Positions 12,776 to 12,789 of a stretch of DNA of 12,789 nt are shown here, in pieces. Made by a program: the position numbers and the translations under genes. Numbering within the stretch: the first letter of the stretch is position 1; each line of letters opens with the position of its first letter. The notes below the pieces were generated by a model that saw nothing but the letters and a program-made list of their open reading frames with translations, was not told the origin of the DNA and made no database searches. Source of the stretch: Sulfurospirillaceae bacterium (lineage in GTDB: Bacteria > Campylobacterota > Campylobacteria > Campylobacterales > Sulfurospirillaceae); contig JAQWCT010000052.1 in NCBI GenBank assembly GCA_028705785.1, positions 1 to 12,789 of the forward strand, read 5' to 3'.

Positions 12776-12789
12776 CTAGTCGAGGTAAT

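Noticed and set aside
12776..12789. Possible start of secE at the right edge
   Set aside because: GAGGTAAT ends the window before any codon can be confirmed; gene order suggests secE, but no coding sequence is visible.

Overview
The window looks like chromosome from a Campylobacterota (epsilonproteobacterial) species, most likely Sulfurospirillum-like. The DNA is AT-rich, the encoded ribosomal protein L33 has the CPRLKKH ending I associate with that group, and tRNA genes lead into tuf, followed by rpmG and tRNA-Trp. The assignment comes from protein character and gene order, not from a database search.

Layout. The left edge holds the first 13 codons of a leftward short-chain dehydrogenase. 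Next is a 262-base intergenic stretch with two dyads, then two overlapping rightward genes: a small ribbon-helix-helix DNA-binding protein and a 224-residue protein I do not recognise. A complete branched-chain amino acid (LIV/HAAT-type) ABC importer operon follows, livK-livH-livM-livG-livF, closed by a clear intrinsic terminator. A separate promoter then drives a long PutA (proline to glutamate), which lacks the N-terminal ribbon-helix-helix repressor domain of enterobacterial PutA. Converging on putA are a leftward small membrane-anchored coiled-coil protein with its own promoter and a leftward yaaA. The right end is a translation block: a strong promoter, tRNA-Thr(TGT), tRNA-Tyr(GTA), tRNA-Gly(TCC), tRNA-Thr(GGT), tuf, rpmG and tRNA-Trp(CCA).

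How the genes fit together. livKHMGF would bring amino acids into the cell. PutA oxidises proline to glutamate and feeds electrons to the quinone pool, so the left half is an amino-acid uptake and catabolism block. The small regulator upstream of liv and the putA promoter both carry dyads containing the palindrome TAGTACTA, which suggests, without proving, that this regulator controls putA.

The most unexpected signal is a short palindrome, TTACATGTAA. It occurs six times exactly and several more times with one or two mismatches. It appears inside genes in different reading frames and just after stop codons, and two near-copies build a 14-bp hairpin between tuf and rpmG. A second unusual item is the small coiled-coil protein, which has seven asparagines spaced exactly seven residues apart.
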